Below, piece after piece: positions 14,569 through 23,063 of a DNA stretch of 54,683 nucleotides. Position numbers and translations under genes: made by a program. How positions within the stretch are numbered: the first letter of the stretch is position 1; each line of letters starts with the position of its first letter. Under the pieces are notes generated by a model. The model saw only the letters and a list, made by a program, of their open reading frames with translations, was not told where the DNA came from and did no database searches. Source of the DNA: Acidobacteriota bacterium (GTDB taxonomy: Bacteria > Acidobacteriota > Terriglobia > Acidiferrales > UBA7541); contig QHYJ01000031.1 in NCBI GenBank assembly GCA_003223255.1, positions 1 through 54,683 on the forward strand. Reading direction: 5' to 3'.

Positions 14569-15483
14569 ATGGCCGATGCCACGCAAGGAAAGAGTGCCGC
14601 TGCACGCAAAGTGCGCAAAGCGGTTCTGCCGGCCGCCGGGCTCGGCACGCGATTTTTGCCTGCGACCAAAGCCCAGCCCAAAGAAATGCTGACCGTCGTG
14701 GACAAGCCGCAGATTCAGTACGTTGTCGAAGAGTGCGTCGTTTCCGGGATTGAGCACATCATTATCGTCACGGGAAAAGGAAAGAACTCCATCGAGGATC
14801 ACTTTGACTACTCGCCCACCCTGGAGCGGTTTCTGGAAGAAAAAGGGAAAAAAGAGCAGGCGGCCATGGTGCGGCACATCAGCGACATGGTGCAGGTGAG
14901 TTACACGCGCCAGAAAGAACCGCTCGGCTTGGGACACGCCGTGCTGGTGGCGAGAGACCTTGTGGGCGACGAGCCTTTCGCTGTTTTGCTTGGCGACGTG
15001 TTGATTCCTGGTCCCAATCCCGCCACCAAACAGCTTATTGACGTCTACGCCGCGACCGGCGTGGGAGCGATCGCCGTCGAAGAAGTGCCCAAGGAGCGAA
15101 CGCACCTCTACGGCATTATTGGTGGTGAGCCTGCGCCGCAGCCGCCGTTCGGAGCGCGACTTTTGCGAATTCGCGAAGTGGTGGAAAAACCCAGGCCGGA
15201 GAAGGCTCCGTCGAACCTCGCGATTACCGGGCGCTATGTCTTACCGCCGCAGATTTTTGATTGCTTGGCGCGCACCAAGCCCGGCGCAGGCAATGAAATC
15301 CAGTTAACGGACGCGCTGCGCATTCTCGCTCAGGAAGTCGGCTTGTGGGCGTACATTTATGACGGAAGGTCGTACGATGCCGGCGATAAATTGGGATTTT
15401 TGAAGGCCACCGTGGAAATCGCCCTGCAGAACAAGGAATTTGGCGGGGAGTTTCGCGAGTACTTGAAGACCCTTAAATTGTAG
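14569..15483 (+). CDS. galU: UTP-glucose-1-phosphate uridylyltransferase
   Basis: The enzyme makes UDP-glucose from UTP and glucose-1-phosphate for envelope polysaccharide and glycan synthesis. The nucleotide-binding loop AVLPAAGLGTRFLPATKAQP (about residues 17-36) with KEMLTVVDKPQIQYVVEE is diagnostic. EPLGLGHAVL, FAVLLGDVLI, VVEKPRPEKAPSNLAITGRY and GAGNEIQLTDALR follow in the usual order, and the end DAGDKLGFLKATVEIALQN is complete. Length is 304 residues, normal for bacterial GalU. The start ATG 14569 has GCGAGGAG upstream. The same frame is open farther left only because of the damaged FmdB gene. tsaD follows 7 nt after the stop, so the two are probably co-transcribed. Confidence 0.96.
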   Translation: MADATQGKSAAARKVRKAVLPAAGLGTRFLPATKAQPKEMLTVVDKPQIQYVVEECVVSGIEHIIIVTGKGKNSIEDHFDYSPTLERFLEEKGKKEQAAMVRHISDMVQVSYTRQKEPLGLGHAVLVARDLVGDEPFAVLLGDVLIPGPNPATKQLIDVYAATGVGAIAVEEVPKERTHLYGIIGGEPAPQPPFGARLLRIREVVEKPRPEKAPSNLAITGRYVLPPQIFDCLARTKPGAGNEIQLTDALRILAQEVGLWAYIYDGRSYDAGDKLGFLKATVEIALQNKEFGGEFREYLKTLKL

Positions 15484-15490
15484 AAATCGC

Positions 15491-16618
15491 ATGAGCACGC
15501 GCATTTTAGGAATTGAATCTTCTTGTGACGAGACCGCGGCCGCCGTGGTCTCGGACGGGCGCGAGATTCTGTCCAGCGTCGTGGCCTCGCAAGTCGACGT
15601 ACACCGGAAATATGGCGGCGTGGTCCCGGAACTGGCTTCGCGCGAGCATTTGCGGCAGATTGTGCCGGTGGTGCGCGAAGCGCTTGCGCAGGCAGGCCTG
15701 AAGCTGGAAAAAGTTGACGCCATCGGCGTGACGCAAGGGCCAGGCCTTGTCGGCGCCCTTCTCGTGGGAATCACTTATGGCAAGACGCTGGCGGAATCGC
15801 TGGGCAAGCCACTGGTGCCGGTCAATCATCTGGAAGGGCATATCCACGCCGTTTTTCTCGAGGCGCACAAAGCGGGGCGCGCTCCGAATCTTCCCGCGGT
15901 TTGTTTGATTGTCTCTGGCGGACACACGGTTTTGTATGAAGTGAATACGCAAGGTTCCAGTGTGCCGGATGCCAGCGCGCTTTTTCGTTACCGCAAGCTG
16001 GGGCAAACGCGCGACGATGCGGCGGGCGAGGCTTATGACAAAGTCGCGAAACTCCTCGCGCTCGGTTACCCCGGGGGCCCGATTCTCGATCGGTTGGCTG
16101 CCGCAGCAGACCGAGCGCCCGCTCCCGTGAAATTCGGCCCCACGAAAACGCGCGGTAATCCGCTCGATTTCAGCTTCAGCGGCTTGAAAACCGCCGTGCT
16201 TTATCATTTGCGCGAGCATGCAGAATACTCCAGCGAGATTCGCCAGCGTGAAGAGGCACTCGCGCGTGGCGAGCGAAAATTCGATCAGTTACTCCCGCTT
16301 TGCAGCAAAGCTACGCTCGGTCTTGTGCGCGAATTTCAAAACGCGGTGATTCGAGATCTAGTGGATCGCACGATGGCCGCGGCAGAAGAACTTGACGTCG
16401 GGAGCATCCTGGTTTCCGGCGGTGTAGCGGCCAATAGCCAGTTGCGCGTGACCTTTGAAGAACGTGCCAAGGGCGCAGGCCTTGAAGTATTCTTCCCGAG
16501 CCGCGCGCTCTCCACGGATAATGCCGCAATGATCGCTGCCGCCGCGTACCCGCGGTTTCGCGCTGGCGTCCTCGCCGATCTTACGTTGAACGCTGACCCC
16601 AGCCTTGCGCTCGCCTAA
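15491..16618 (+). CDS. tsaD: tRNA N6-adenosine threonylcarbamoyltransferase TsaD
   Basis: The catalytic subunit of the TsaBDE complex, which transfers threonylcarbamoyl to A37 of ANN-decoding tRNAs (t6A). ILGIESSCDETAAAVV (about residues 5-20) is the ASKHA start. The metal-binding HLEGHIHAVF (about 115) carries the paired His. LIVSGGHTVLYEV, GEAYDKVAKLLALGYPGGP and FSFSGLKTAVLY follow. The late motif LVSGGVAANSQLR and the C-terminal Asp in LSTDNAAMIA complete the set. The 375-residue length is slightly longer than usual, owing to an insertion around RQREEALARGERKFDQLL. The partner tsaB is at 22347-23063, separated by the pxp genes and carD. The ATG at 15491 directly precedes the conserved first strand. 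Confidence 0.97.
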   Translation: MSTRILGIESSCDETAAAVVSDGREILSSVVASQVDVHRKYGGVVPELASREHLRQIVPVVREALAQAGLKLEKVDAIGVTQGPGLVGALLVGITYGKTLAESLGKPLVPVNHLEGHIHAVFLEAHKAGRAPNLPAVCLIVSGGHTVLYEVNTQGSSVPDASALFRYRKLGQTRDDAAGEAYDKVAKLLALGYPGGPILDRLAAAADRAPAPVKFGPTKTRGNPLDFSFSGLKTAVLYHLREHAEYSSEIRQREEALARGERKFDQLLPLCSKATLGLVREFQNAVIRDLVDRTMAAAEELDVGSILVSGGVAANSQLRVTFEERAKGAGLEVFFPSRALSTDNAAMIAAAAYPRFRAGVLADLTLNADPSLALA

Positions 16619-16643
16619 GAATGGAACGCGGGGGGATCGATTC

Positions 16644-17780
16644 ATGAAAATCCCGAAACGCCTCTTCATTGCGGCAATTCTAGTGTTTTCCCTGCTGGGT
16701 GGCAGGAGCTCTTGGGCCCAGACAGCGCGATGGACCGAGCAAAAGGCCAACGAGTGGTACGCAAAGCAGCCATGGCTCGTCGGAAGCAATTACATCCCAC
16801 GTTCGGCCATCAATGAACTGGAAATGTGGCAGGAGGCAACTTTCAATCCAGAGCAAATCGATCAGGAGTTGGGCTGGGCAGAATCCCTCGGCATGAACAC
16901 CATGCGTGTGTTTCTTCACGACCTGCTTTGGCAACAGGATGCCGAGGGGTTTAAGAAACGCATCGACCAGTTCCTGACGATTGCCGCGAAGCATCACATT
17001 CGCCCGTTGTTTGTGCTTCTCGATTCTTGCTGGGATCCCTTGCCGCACCTCGGGCCGCAGCATCCTCCCATTCCTGGCGTTCACAATTCCGGCTGGGTGC
17101 AAAGTCCCGGCGCCGTGGCTCTAGGAGATGCCAAACAATATCCGCGCTTGAAAGCCTATGTGCAGGGAGTAGTCGGTGCGTTCGCCAAGGACAACCGCAT
17201 TCTCGGCTGGGACATTTGGAACGAACCCGGCAACAGCAACATGGGGAGTTACGCAAAGGAAGAATTGAGAGACAAGACCGAACGAGTTCTGGTGCTCTTG
17301 CCGCAGGCATTCGAATGGGCGCGCGAAGTCAATCCCACGCAACCGCTCACCAGTGGAGTCTGCTGCGTGGACCAGGCACCCGATGCATCGCACCTTGGCA
17401 AGGTTGAACTGATTCAGTTAGGCGAGTCCGACGTGGTAACGTTTCACAACTACAGTTGGCCGGAATATTTCAAGCGCGAAGTGGGCTGGCTCAAGAAATA
17501 CAACCGCCCGGTCATCTGCACGGAATTCATGGCGCGTTCGGTAGGCAGTACGTTTGACACCATTCTGCCGATTGCGAAAGAAGAGAAAGTTGGCGCCATC
17601 AACTGGGGCTTCGTCGCGGGCAAAACGCAGACGAACCTGCCCTGGGAATCGTGGGAGCATCCCTACATCCTCGCGCAGCCGCCGGTATGGTTTCACGGGG
17701 TGTTGCATCCGGACGGAAGGCCCTACCGCCAGGCCGAGGCGGACCTGATTCGCGAGCTTACGGGGAAGCAAGGGAAGTAG
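16644..17780 (+). CDS. Secreted glycoside hydrolase, GH5-like (cellulase superfamily)
   Basis: The protein has 378 residues. The ATG at 16644 gives a signal peptide (MKIPKRLFIAAILVFSLLGG ... SSWAQ), unlike the upstream start at 16605. The mature protein has the (beta/alpha)8 clan-A pattern. LGMNTMRVFLHDLLW is at about residue 85 and HHIRPLFVLLDSCWDP at about 115. The probable acid/base Glu is in ILGWDIWNEPGNSN (about 195), VVTFHNYSWPEYF is at about 275, and the probable nucleophile Glu is in RPVICTEFMARS (about 300). The two glutamates at the ends of strands 4 and 7 are what is expected. WESWEHPYILAQPPVWFHG gives a late aromatic-rich segment. Substrate cannot be told (cellulose, xylan or mannan-like polymers are possible). 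It follows tsaD by 25 nt and precedes pxpB by 60 nt. Confidence 0.8.
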   Translation: MKIPKRLFIAAILVFSLLGGRSSWAQTARWTEQKANEWYAKQPWLVGSNYIPRSAINELEMWQEATFNPEQIDQELGWAESLGMNTMRVFLHDLLWQQDAEGFKKRIDQFLTIAAKHHIRPLFVLLDSCWDPLPHLGPQHPPIPGVHNSGWVQSPGAVALGDAKQYPRLKAYVQGVVGAFAKDNRILGWDIWNEPGNSNMGSYAKEELRDKTERVLVLLPQAFEWAREVNPTQPLTSGVCCVDQAPDASHLGKVELIQLGESDVVTFHNYSWPEYFKREVGWLKKYNRPVICTEFMARSVGSTFDTILPIAKEEKVGAINWGFVAGKTQTNLPWESWEHPYILAQPPVWFHGVLHPDGRPYRQAEADLIRELTGKQGK

Positions 17781-17840
17781 CGGCGACTAAGAAGCCCTGC
17801 ACAACCTCGTTTTCACCGCCCGGGGTATACTTTCGCGCAC

Positions 17841-18542
17841 ATGCCCAGCAAAAAGAGCAGTAAGGGCCCGCGATTCCAGCCTGCGAGCGATCAATCGCTG
17901 CTCATTTATTTTGGCGAAAAAATCACACGCAAAGCGAACGAGAACGTCAGAAGGCTTCTGCATCTGCTGGGGGAGGACCCGCTTGCCGGAGTGCACAATC
18001 TGCATCCCGCGTATTGCTCGCTGCTTGTAAAATTTGACGTGCGGAAGTGGCGGCAGGAAGCGCTGGAAAAAGAGCTACGCAAATATCTAGCCCGGCTCGA
18101 CAAAGTGAACTTGCCCGCCCCGCGCGAGGTGGAGATCCCGGTCTGTTACGGTGGAGAATTCGGCCCCGACCTGGAAGACGTAGCTGCGACGCACGGGATG
18201 ACGCCCGAACGCGTCATTGAGCTGCACACTTCGGCCAACTACCTTGTCTATTTTTTGGGATTCACCCCAGGCTTCGCATATCTCGGCGAATTGGCGCAGG
18301 AATTGGTCACGCCGCGCCTACCGTCGCCGCGCAAAAGAGTGCCGGCAGGAAGCGTGGGCATCGCCGGGAATCAAACGGGCGTATATCCGTTCGAAACGCC
18401 GGGCGGGTGGAGATTGCTGGGCCGCACGCCGCTGGCGATGTTTCGAACGGATCGCGAAGATCTTAGCCTCTTGTCCATTGGCGACCACGTGCGTTTCGTG
18501 CCTATCTCGAGGGAGAGCTTTGCGGAGTTGGCTCGCAGATGA
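17841..18542 (+). CDS. pxpB: 5-oxoprolinase subunit PxpB (KipI-like)
   Basis: The protein has 233 residues. It is the allophanate-hydrolase-subunit-1-like component that works with PxpC and PxpA to hydrolyse 5-oxo-L-proline to glutamate with ATP. Motifs are DQSLLIYFG (about residue 18), VHNLHPAYCSLLVKFDV, EIPVCYGGEFGPDLEDVA (about 95), YLVYFLGFTPGFAYLGEL (about 135) and TPRLPSPRKRVPAGSVGIAG. Then come NQTGVYPFETPGGWRLLGRT and ISRESFAEL. The stop overlaps the pxpC start (ATGA at 18539-18542), indicating translational coupling. An ATG at 17841 is the only sensible start. The domain is complete and nothing is unusual beyond a Lys/Ser-rich first ten residues. Confidence 0.94.
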   Translation: MPSKKSSKGPRFQPASDQSLLIYFGEKITRKANENVRRLLHLLGEDPLAGVHNLHPAYCSLLVKFDVRKWRQEALEKELRKYLARLDKVNLPAPREVEIPVCYGGEFGPDLEDVAATHGMTPERVIELHTSANYLVYFLGFTPGFAYLGELAQELVTPRLPSPRKRVPAGSVGIAGNQTGVYPFETPGGWRLLGRTPLAMFRTDREDLSLLSIGDHVRFVPISRESFAELARR

Positions 18543-19531
18543 GCGCCATCGAAGTGCTGGCACCAGGGCTGCTCACGACGGTGCAGGACTTGGGGCGAGA
18601 GGGCTTCGGTCCCATGGGCGTCTCGCCCTCGGGCGCCGCGGATCCCCTTGCACTGCGAATGGGCAATCGGCTCGTGGGAAACGCCGAAGGCGCCGCGACG
18701 CTTGAGATGACACTACTTGGTGGAACGTTCCTTTTTCGAGAGGGAGGTATTGGGGCTCTAACAGGTTCCGACTTTGGGGCCAACCTGGACGGCACGGCCG
18801 TTCCGCGTTGGGCTTCCTTTGAAGTAAAGCCGGGGCAAACGCTTCGGCTGGGGCCGACGCGTTCGGGTGCACGATGTTATTTGTGCGTGCAAGGTGGAAT
18901 CGCTGTGAAATCATTCCTGGGAAGCGCTTCGACGCACCTCCTCAGTGGCCTGGGTGGCCACGAAGGGAGGGCGCTCCGCAAGGGTGACGTCTTGAAAATT
19001 GGCGATGCTCGCGAGGCAAAAGAGAAAGGAACGGACCATAATGCCAGTTCTACGGAAGGCGCACATAAGTCGAATCGCTTGCGAAGCGTTGCGGCCAAAG
19101 CTTTGGAGCTTCTTGCGCCCCGCAAAGTCTTGCGCGTGACGCCGGGTCCACAGAGCGATTGGTTCCCGAAAGCCGCGCAGAGAATCTTCTATAGCTCCAC
19201 GTATCGCGTCTCCGAGGAAGCCAACCGCATGGGCCTACGACTGGCAGGTCCGGCGATTCGCGAAGGTGCACACGGCGAAATGATCAGCGAGGGCGTTTCG
19301 CTGGGAGCCATTCAAGTCGCCGCAGGAGGACTCCCCATTCTTTTGTTCGTCGAGCAGCAAACCACCGGTGGGTATGCAAAGATGGCCAACGTCATTTCCG
19401 CGGATTTCAGCAGCCTGGGCCAGCTTCGTCCGCGCGACGAAATTCGCTTCGAGCTTGTCAATTTTGAATCCGCTCGCAAGTTGTTCATCGAACAGGAAAA
19501 GCTGCTGGCCGCGAAGGATTTGATTGTGTAG
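18539..19531 (+). CDS. pxpC: 5-oxoprolinase subunit PxpC (KipA-like biotin-dependent carboxyltransferase family)
   Basis: The protein has 330 residues, starting 4 nt inside pxpB. It begins IEVLAPGLLTTVQDLGREGF, then GVSPSGAADPLALRMGNRLV and AATLEMTLLGG, the canonical KipA/PxpC N-terminal segment. The middle has RCYLCVQGGIAVKSFLGSAS and LLSGLGGHEGRALRKGDVL. The C-terminal domain has RVTPGPQSDWFP, YRVSEEANRMGLRLAGP, ISEGVSLGAIQVAAGG and VEQQTTGGYAKMANV. All segments of the family are present. Together with pxpB and the nearby pxpA it forms a complete 5-oxoprolinase set. A Lys/Ala-rich linker at about residues 155-195 (AREAKEKGTDHNASSTEGAH) is longer than usual. Function by family is well supported. 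Confidence 0.94.
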   Translation: MSAIEVLAPGLLTTVQDLGREGFGPMGVSPSGAADPLALRMGNRLVGNAEGAATLEMTLLGGTFLFREGGIGALTGSDFGANLDGTAVPRWASFEVKPGQTLRLGPTRSGARCYLCVQGGIAVKSFLGSASTHLLSGLGGHEGRALRKGDVLKIGDAREAKEKGTDHNASSTEGAHKSNRLRSVAAKALELLAPRKVLRVTPGPQSDWFPKAAQRIFYSSTYRVSEEANRMGLRLAGPAIREGAHGEMISEGVSLGAIQVAAGGLPILLFVEQQTTGGYAKMANVISADFSSLGQLRPRDEIRFELVNFESARKLFIEQEKLLAAKDLIV

Positions 19532-19798
19532 CCGCAGCGCCATATATCCCAACTAATCCCAACTCCCTCGCGGACGCTGCTGCTTTTTCCTGTTGCCATA
19601 CCGACGGCTTTCCGAGGCGGTCCACTCCCGAGCTTGGTCAGTCACGTGCGAGTCGCGGAGCGCGAACTAAATGCCTCGTTTTGAACAGTTTAAGCTGTAA
19701 GAAGTCCTGGGAGTGCGGCCGTCTTGCCGCCGCTTTTCTTACCTCCCCGATGGCGACTTGATGCTTTGGCCGTGGTGGAGGGTCTAGAATTGGCGACC

Positions 19799-20557
19799 AT
19801 GACGCGTATTGATTTGAATTGCGACCTGGGCGAGCTGCCCGAGGCTATCGCCGACGGCACGCAGGAAGCGCTCCTGCGCTCCATCACCTCGGCCAACGTC
19901 GCCTGCGGCGGCCACGCGGGCGACGAACGCACCATGCGAACGACGATCGAGCAGGCGTTGCGCGCGGGCGTTGCGGTCGGCGCGCATCCGGGCTACCCCG
20001 ACCGCGAGAATTTCGGCCGCCTGGAATTAAAACTGTCCCCCCAAGCCGTCGCGGATTCCGTTTGCGACCAAGTCCGCGCGCTCGCGGCCGTCGCGGCCGC
20101 ACGCGGCGCGAAGCTGGTGCACGTGAAGCCCCACGGCGCGCTTTACAATCAGGCGGTAAAGAATCGCGAACTGGCAGAGGCGATTGCCCAAGGCGTCGTG
20201 AAATGCAACAAGAACTTAGTCTTAATGGGTTTGGCAGAATCGGCCATGCTGGACGTTTTTCGCGATGCGGGCTTTGCCGTTGCCGCGGAAGCCTTCGCCG
20301 ACCGGCGCTACGAGCCGGATGGCACGCTACGCTCCCGCAAATTCGACAACGCGCTGATCCGCGATCCCGCCGAAGCCGCCAGACAAGCTCTCAGCATCAC
20401 CGAGCGCGGCATCGTGACCGCCCACGACGGCACCGAAGTGAAACTCGCCGCCCAAACCATCTGCATCCATGGCGACACGCCCGGCTCCGTGCAAATCGCC
20501 GCCGCCGTCGCCCGCAAGCTGCGCGAAGCTGGCATCACACTCGCCGCTCTAGTGTAA
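19799..20557 (+). CDS. pxpA: 5-oxoprolinase subunit PxpA (LamB/YcsF family)
   Basis: The protein has 252 residues. MTRIDLNCDLGELPEAIADG (start) carries the DLNxDLGE signature, then SANVACGGHAGDERTMR, AVGAHPGYPDRENFGR (about 60), VHVKPHGALYN (about 115) and EAFADRRYEPDGTLRSR (about 170). Near the end come TICIHGDTPGS and AAAVARKLREAGI. The ATG at 19799 immediately precedes the signature. The 75 in-frame bases to its left are not conserved. It is separated from pxpC by 267 nt in which I see no gene, so it may have its own promoter even though it completes the same enzyme. It converges with a small minus-strand frame whose end overlaps by 9 nt. Confidence 0.95.
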   Translation: MTRIDLNCDLGELPEAIADGTQEALLRSITSANVACGGHAGDERTMRTTIEQALRAGVAVGAHPGYPDRENFGRLELKLSPQAVADSVCDQVRALAAVAAARGAKLVHVKPHGALYNQAVKNRELAEAIAQGVVKCNKNLVLMGLAESAMLDVFRDAGFAVAAEAFADRRYEPDGTLRSRKFDNALIRDPAEAARQALSITERGIVTAHDGTEVKLAAQTICIHGDTPGSVQIAAAVARKLREAGITLAALV

Positions 20558-20746
20558 GCGCACTCGATTCAGCAGACTTGACGTGCCTCTTGAATGGAGG
20601 ATGAAGCCCTTTTGCCGCAAGAAGAGTAAGAGGATCGAACAGAACGTAACGGTCATGCGGCGCTCCCAGGCGGGGTCTTCAAAAGCTCCGTTGATGTAAC
20701 CGCGACGCGCGAAGGCGGAGACAGAGACTCGCCAAAGGATCCACAT
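20549..20746 (-). CDS. Possible small membrane protein (unknown)
   Basis: A 65-codon frame (ATG at 20746) directly after the exported-protein gene on the same strand. The first part is hydrophobic (MWILWRVSVSAFA), followed by a plausible conserved-looking stretch RRGYINGAFEDPAWERRMTV and a second hydrophobic segment TFCSILLLFL. The frame is also open upstream to a TAA that overlaps the previous stop (GTLFPVL precedes the ATG), so the real start may be earlier. Third codon positions are mostly G/C, supporting coding. There is no clear ribosome-binding site and I do not recognise a family. Confidence 0.4.
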   Translation of the reverse strand: MWILWRVSVSAFARRGYINGAFEDPAWERRMTVTFCSILLLFLRQKGFILHSRGTSSLLNRVRLH

Positions 20747-20769
20747 CAGGACAGGAAAGAGGGTTCCGC

Positions 20770-21390
20770 CTATTTCTTTTTATCCGAATCGGGCGACTCC
20801 ACATACACAAGCTGGAACGTGCTACCTGTACCGTTCGGCTCGATTCCCACGAAGTGCTGTTTTTCTTTTGTCCCCGCCTTGAACGTCATTTGGCCGGGAT
20901 CGGGTTTGTCGTCTTCACAGGTAAGTTGGCTCGAAGACTTCCCTTCGTCCTTGTCCTTGCTTTCTGAAGCAGCCGCGCCGCAATCCAGCACGGTTCCGTA
21001 CTTTGTCAAGGCCTTCTTGTAGAACGCCGCGACTTTCTGCGCAGAATCATTGGACTCCAGCTTAACGACTGCCAGCTTGAACGCGAACGCGCTACCCCAC
21101 AGCCCAAACTTAGCCGAGGTTGAATCGTCCTGCTTGTCTTTGTGCGGGCGAGCGCCCGGATAGATGGGCAGTCCAACATCTTTGGCCGTGGCTACCGCGT
21201 TGAAGTACAGGCCCGCACCTTGGCTACCCTTACCGCTGGACTGTTTGTCTGGCTTTTCTTGGGCCGGCAGGGGCGAAGCAATGTAAATGTAGATGATCCC
21301 GCAGGCGAGTACGAGAGGCGTCAGCCTCGGCAGCAAACGCAACCCCTTGGTGCGGTGACGCACATCACAAGACAAAGTTTTCCTATTCAT
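20770..21390 (-). CDS. Exported protein of unknown function
   Basis: The protein has 206 residues. The ATG at 21390 with GGAGGGA just upstream is chosen over an ATG-less extension to 21528. It begins MNRKTLSCDVRHRTKG, then a hydrophobic segment LVLACGIIYIYIASPLPAQE that looks like a signal peptide or anchor. The mature part has VATAKDVGLPIYPGARPHKD, then SAKFGLWGSAFAFKLAVVKL, and AQKVAAFYKKALTKYGTVLD. The 'LPIYPGA ... DSxxKVxxFYxxxLxKYG' pattern resembles proteins annotated only as hypothetical in acidobacteria, which is my recollection rather than a search. The C-terminus has paired Cys (LDCGAAAS, LTCEDDKPD) and ends SDKKK. It lies downstream of carD but after its terminator, so it probably has its own promoter. 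Confidence 0.6.
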   Translation of the reverse strand: MNRKTLSCDVRHRTKGLRLLPRLTPLVLACGIIYIYIASPLPAQEKPDKQSSGKGSQGAGLYFNAVATAKDVGLPIYPGARPHKDKQDDSTSAKFGLWGSAFAFKLAVVKLESNDSAQKVAAFYKKALTKYGTVLDCGAAASESKDKDEGKSSSQLTCEDDKPDPGQMTFKAGTKEKQHFVGIEPNGTGSTFQLVYVESPDSDKKK

Positions 21391-21469
21391 GGCTCCCTCC
21401 CGCATCACGAATACCCTTCTCAAGTGCCATGATACGCGCCTTCTCGGGAGAAAGTTCCCCGCTTCCAAA

Positions 21470-21500
21470 AATAAAAAGCGGGCAAGATGAACTTGCCCGC
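21470..21500 (-). terminator. Intrinsic terminator downstream of carD
   Basis: A perfect 9-bp stem, GCGGGCAAG (21478-21486) with CTTGCCCGC (21492-21500), closes a 5-nt loop. On the minus strand it is followed by a U-rich tail CTTTTTATTTTT (revcomp of about 21468-21479). It lies 40 nt past the carD stop in the direction of transcription. A second short hairpin, TGCCGC/GCGGCA with an AAAA loop (21512-21527), sits between the stop and this terminator. Confidence 0.85.
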
Positions 21501-21539
21501 AGAAGGGGAGCTGCCGCAAAAGCGGCAAAGTAGATGGAA

Positions 21540-22061
21540 TTATTCGAATTTTTCCGTCATCACCGGAAACTGTAACTTGGCCTTGGCCAGCGACTTCACG
21601 ACCAGCACTTCGGCGAGCTCGGCAGTGGTGTTCTTCGCGGTAGCCATTTCGCTGACGAGCAGGTACTTGGCGCGCTCGAGCATTTTCTTTTCGCGGAAGG
21701 AGAGGGGCTTGCTGCGGCTGAGGGAAACCAGGCTCTTGAGGACGGCGGCGACTTCAATGAGCGACCCCGTGCGCATGCGCTCAGAATTCTCCTTGAAGCG
21801 GTGCTTCCAGTCCGGATGCGAGTTGAGTTTGCCCTTTTCGAGAAAGCCTAGGACTTTGGTGGATTCATTTGACCGGATGACGGACCGAAGGCCAACTGTC
21901 CCTGTGTTGGACTGCGGCACCATCACGCGCAAGCCGCTGGAAACAATGCGGATCATGTAGTAACGCTCGGTTCTGCCATTCAAGACGCCGTAATTGATCT
22001 GTTCAACAACGCCCACACCATGATTCGGGTAAACGACTTTGTCACCAATCTTGTAGTCCAT
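21540..22061 (-). CDS. carD: CarD-family transcriptional regulator
   Basis: The protein has 173 residues, starting at ATG 22061: MDYKIGDKVVYPNHGVGVVE, then RYYMIRIVSSGLRVMVPQSN, the RNA-polymerase-interacting Tudor-like domain. The helical C-terminal half (WKHRFKENSERMRTGSLIEV, LSFREKKMLERAKYLLVSEM) contacts promoter DNA. CarD proteins stabilise the open complex at many promoters. Much longer readings to 22727 are possible on paper but are just non-coding upstream DNA. The gene has its own sigma-70-type promoter (22094-22123) and a strong terminator (21470-21500), so it is monocistronic. The divergent tsaB begins about 285 nt away. Confidence 0.95.
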   Translation of the reverse strand: MDYKIGDKVVYPNHGVGVVEQINYGVLNGRTERYYMIRIVSSGLRVMVPQSNTGTVGLRSVIRSNESTKVLGFLEKGKLNSHPDWKHRFKENSERMRTGSLIEVAAVLKSLVSLSRSKPLSFREKKMLERAKYLLVSEMATAKNTTAELAEVLVVKSLAKAKLQFPVMTEKFE

Positions 22062-22093
22062 GATTTTTGGATGCCCCCCCAGGCAGCAAGACC

Positions 22094-22123
22094 AGTATAG
22101 GGAACTTGTGTTGCAAGAGTCAA
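22094..22123 (-). promoter_or_regulatory. Sigma-70-type promoter of carD
   Basis: On the minus strand TTGACT (22123-22118) and TATACT (22099-22094) are separated by 18 nt, five of six matches to each consensus hexamer. The -10 box lies 33 nt upstream of the carD ATG, leaving a short leader. It is the clearest promoter in the window. Confidence 0.75.
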
Positions 22124-22346
22124 GATATATCCTGCAGAATGAAGAGGTTAGAGAAAAATTGATGTAAATTTGGCAGCCGAATTGCTCAGGCTCTTCCTCG
22201 TTCCGAATTTCAGGGGAATTCCCTATTGACCTAAAGACGGCGGCTGGCCCCGGAATTCCAGACGCCTGCTGCTGAAACGCTTGTTTCTCTTTGAGTCGGT
22301 CCTGAGGAGCTCGTAAGCAGGATCGGCTGTGGGGTACAATGCGCAT

Positions 22347-23063
22347 GTGCTTGTCCTGTCGATAGATACTTGCGATGTCCGCGGCAGCGTGGCCCTGCTC
22401 CGGGAGGAGACGGTATTGGTGCTGCTGGCGCACGTGAAGAGAGAAGAGTACTCGTCCTGGCTGCTTCCTGCGGTGAGCGAGATCCTGAAGAAGTCCGGGT
22501 TTGGAATGAGCGACGTGGGAGGATACGCGGTGGCGGCGGGGCCGGGCTCGTTTACTGGAGTTCGCGTAGGATTGACGACGGCAAAGGCTTGGGCGGAGGT
22601 TTATGGGAGGCCCGTGGCCGCGGTGTCCCGCTTGGAGGCGATTGCCGCCCAGGCGACTGGTGCCGGGGAGTACGTTGCAAGCTTTGCGGACGCGCAGCGG
22701 GGGCAAGTGTTCGGGGCGCTGTTTCAAAGGGCTGGCTCGGAGGTGATGAGGGTGGGGGAGGAGATGGTCATTGCGCCCAGCAAATTCGTGGAAGTTGCGG
22801 TGGCGTCGGCTTGCGGTGAAAGGATGGCCTGGGTCTCGCCCGACGCTGGGCTAGTTGTCTCCGAACCTGCTTGGAGGGATCGCGAAAGGCGCGGGGAAAA
22901 AGCCGAACAGGTTTCCGCGACGCTGGCCGGAATCATTGGACGCATCGGCTTCCGGCGATTGCAGGAAGGGAGGACGACCGACGCGCTGGGACTCGACGCG
23001 AATTACGTGCGGCGGTCGGATGCGGAGATTTTCTGGAAAGGCGGCGCGGCGCATGGCCACTGA
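22347..23063 (+). CDS. tsaB: tRNA threonylcarbamoyladenosine biosynthesis protein TsaB
   Basis: The protein has 238 residues. It is the partner and stabiliser of TsaD in t6A synthesis, an ASKHA-fold protein. VLVLSIDTCDVRGSVALLRE is the first strand pair, SSWLLPAVSEILKK the dimer-contact helix, and AVAAGPGSFTGVRVGLTTAK (about residue 60) the family signature. VSRLEAIAAQ, FADAQRGQVFGALFQ and LDANYVRRSDAEIF (end) complete the pattern. I take the GTG at 22347 as start. A GTG 18 nt upstream (22329) is also possible. A TACAAT hexamer at 22334-22339 just before the start could be a -10 box, but no good -35 accompanies it. The next gene, a RimI-like acetyltransferase, overlaps by 11 nt, the common tsaB-rimI order. 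Confidence 0.93.
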   Translation: MLVLSIDTCDVRGSVALLREETVLVLLAHVKREEYSSWLLPAVSEILKKSGFGMSDVGGYAVAAGPGSFTGVRVGLTTAKAWAEVYGRPVAAVSRLEAIAAQATGAGEYVASFADAQRGQVFGALFQRAGSEVMRVGEEMVIAPSKFVEVAVASACGERMAWVSPDAGLVVSEPAWRDRERRGEKAEQVSATLAGIIGRIGFRRLQEGRTTDALGLDANYVRRSDAEIFWKGGAAHGH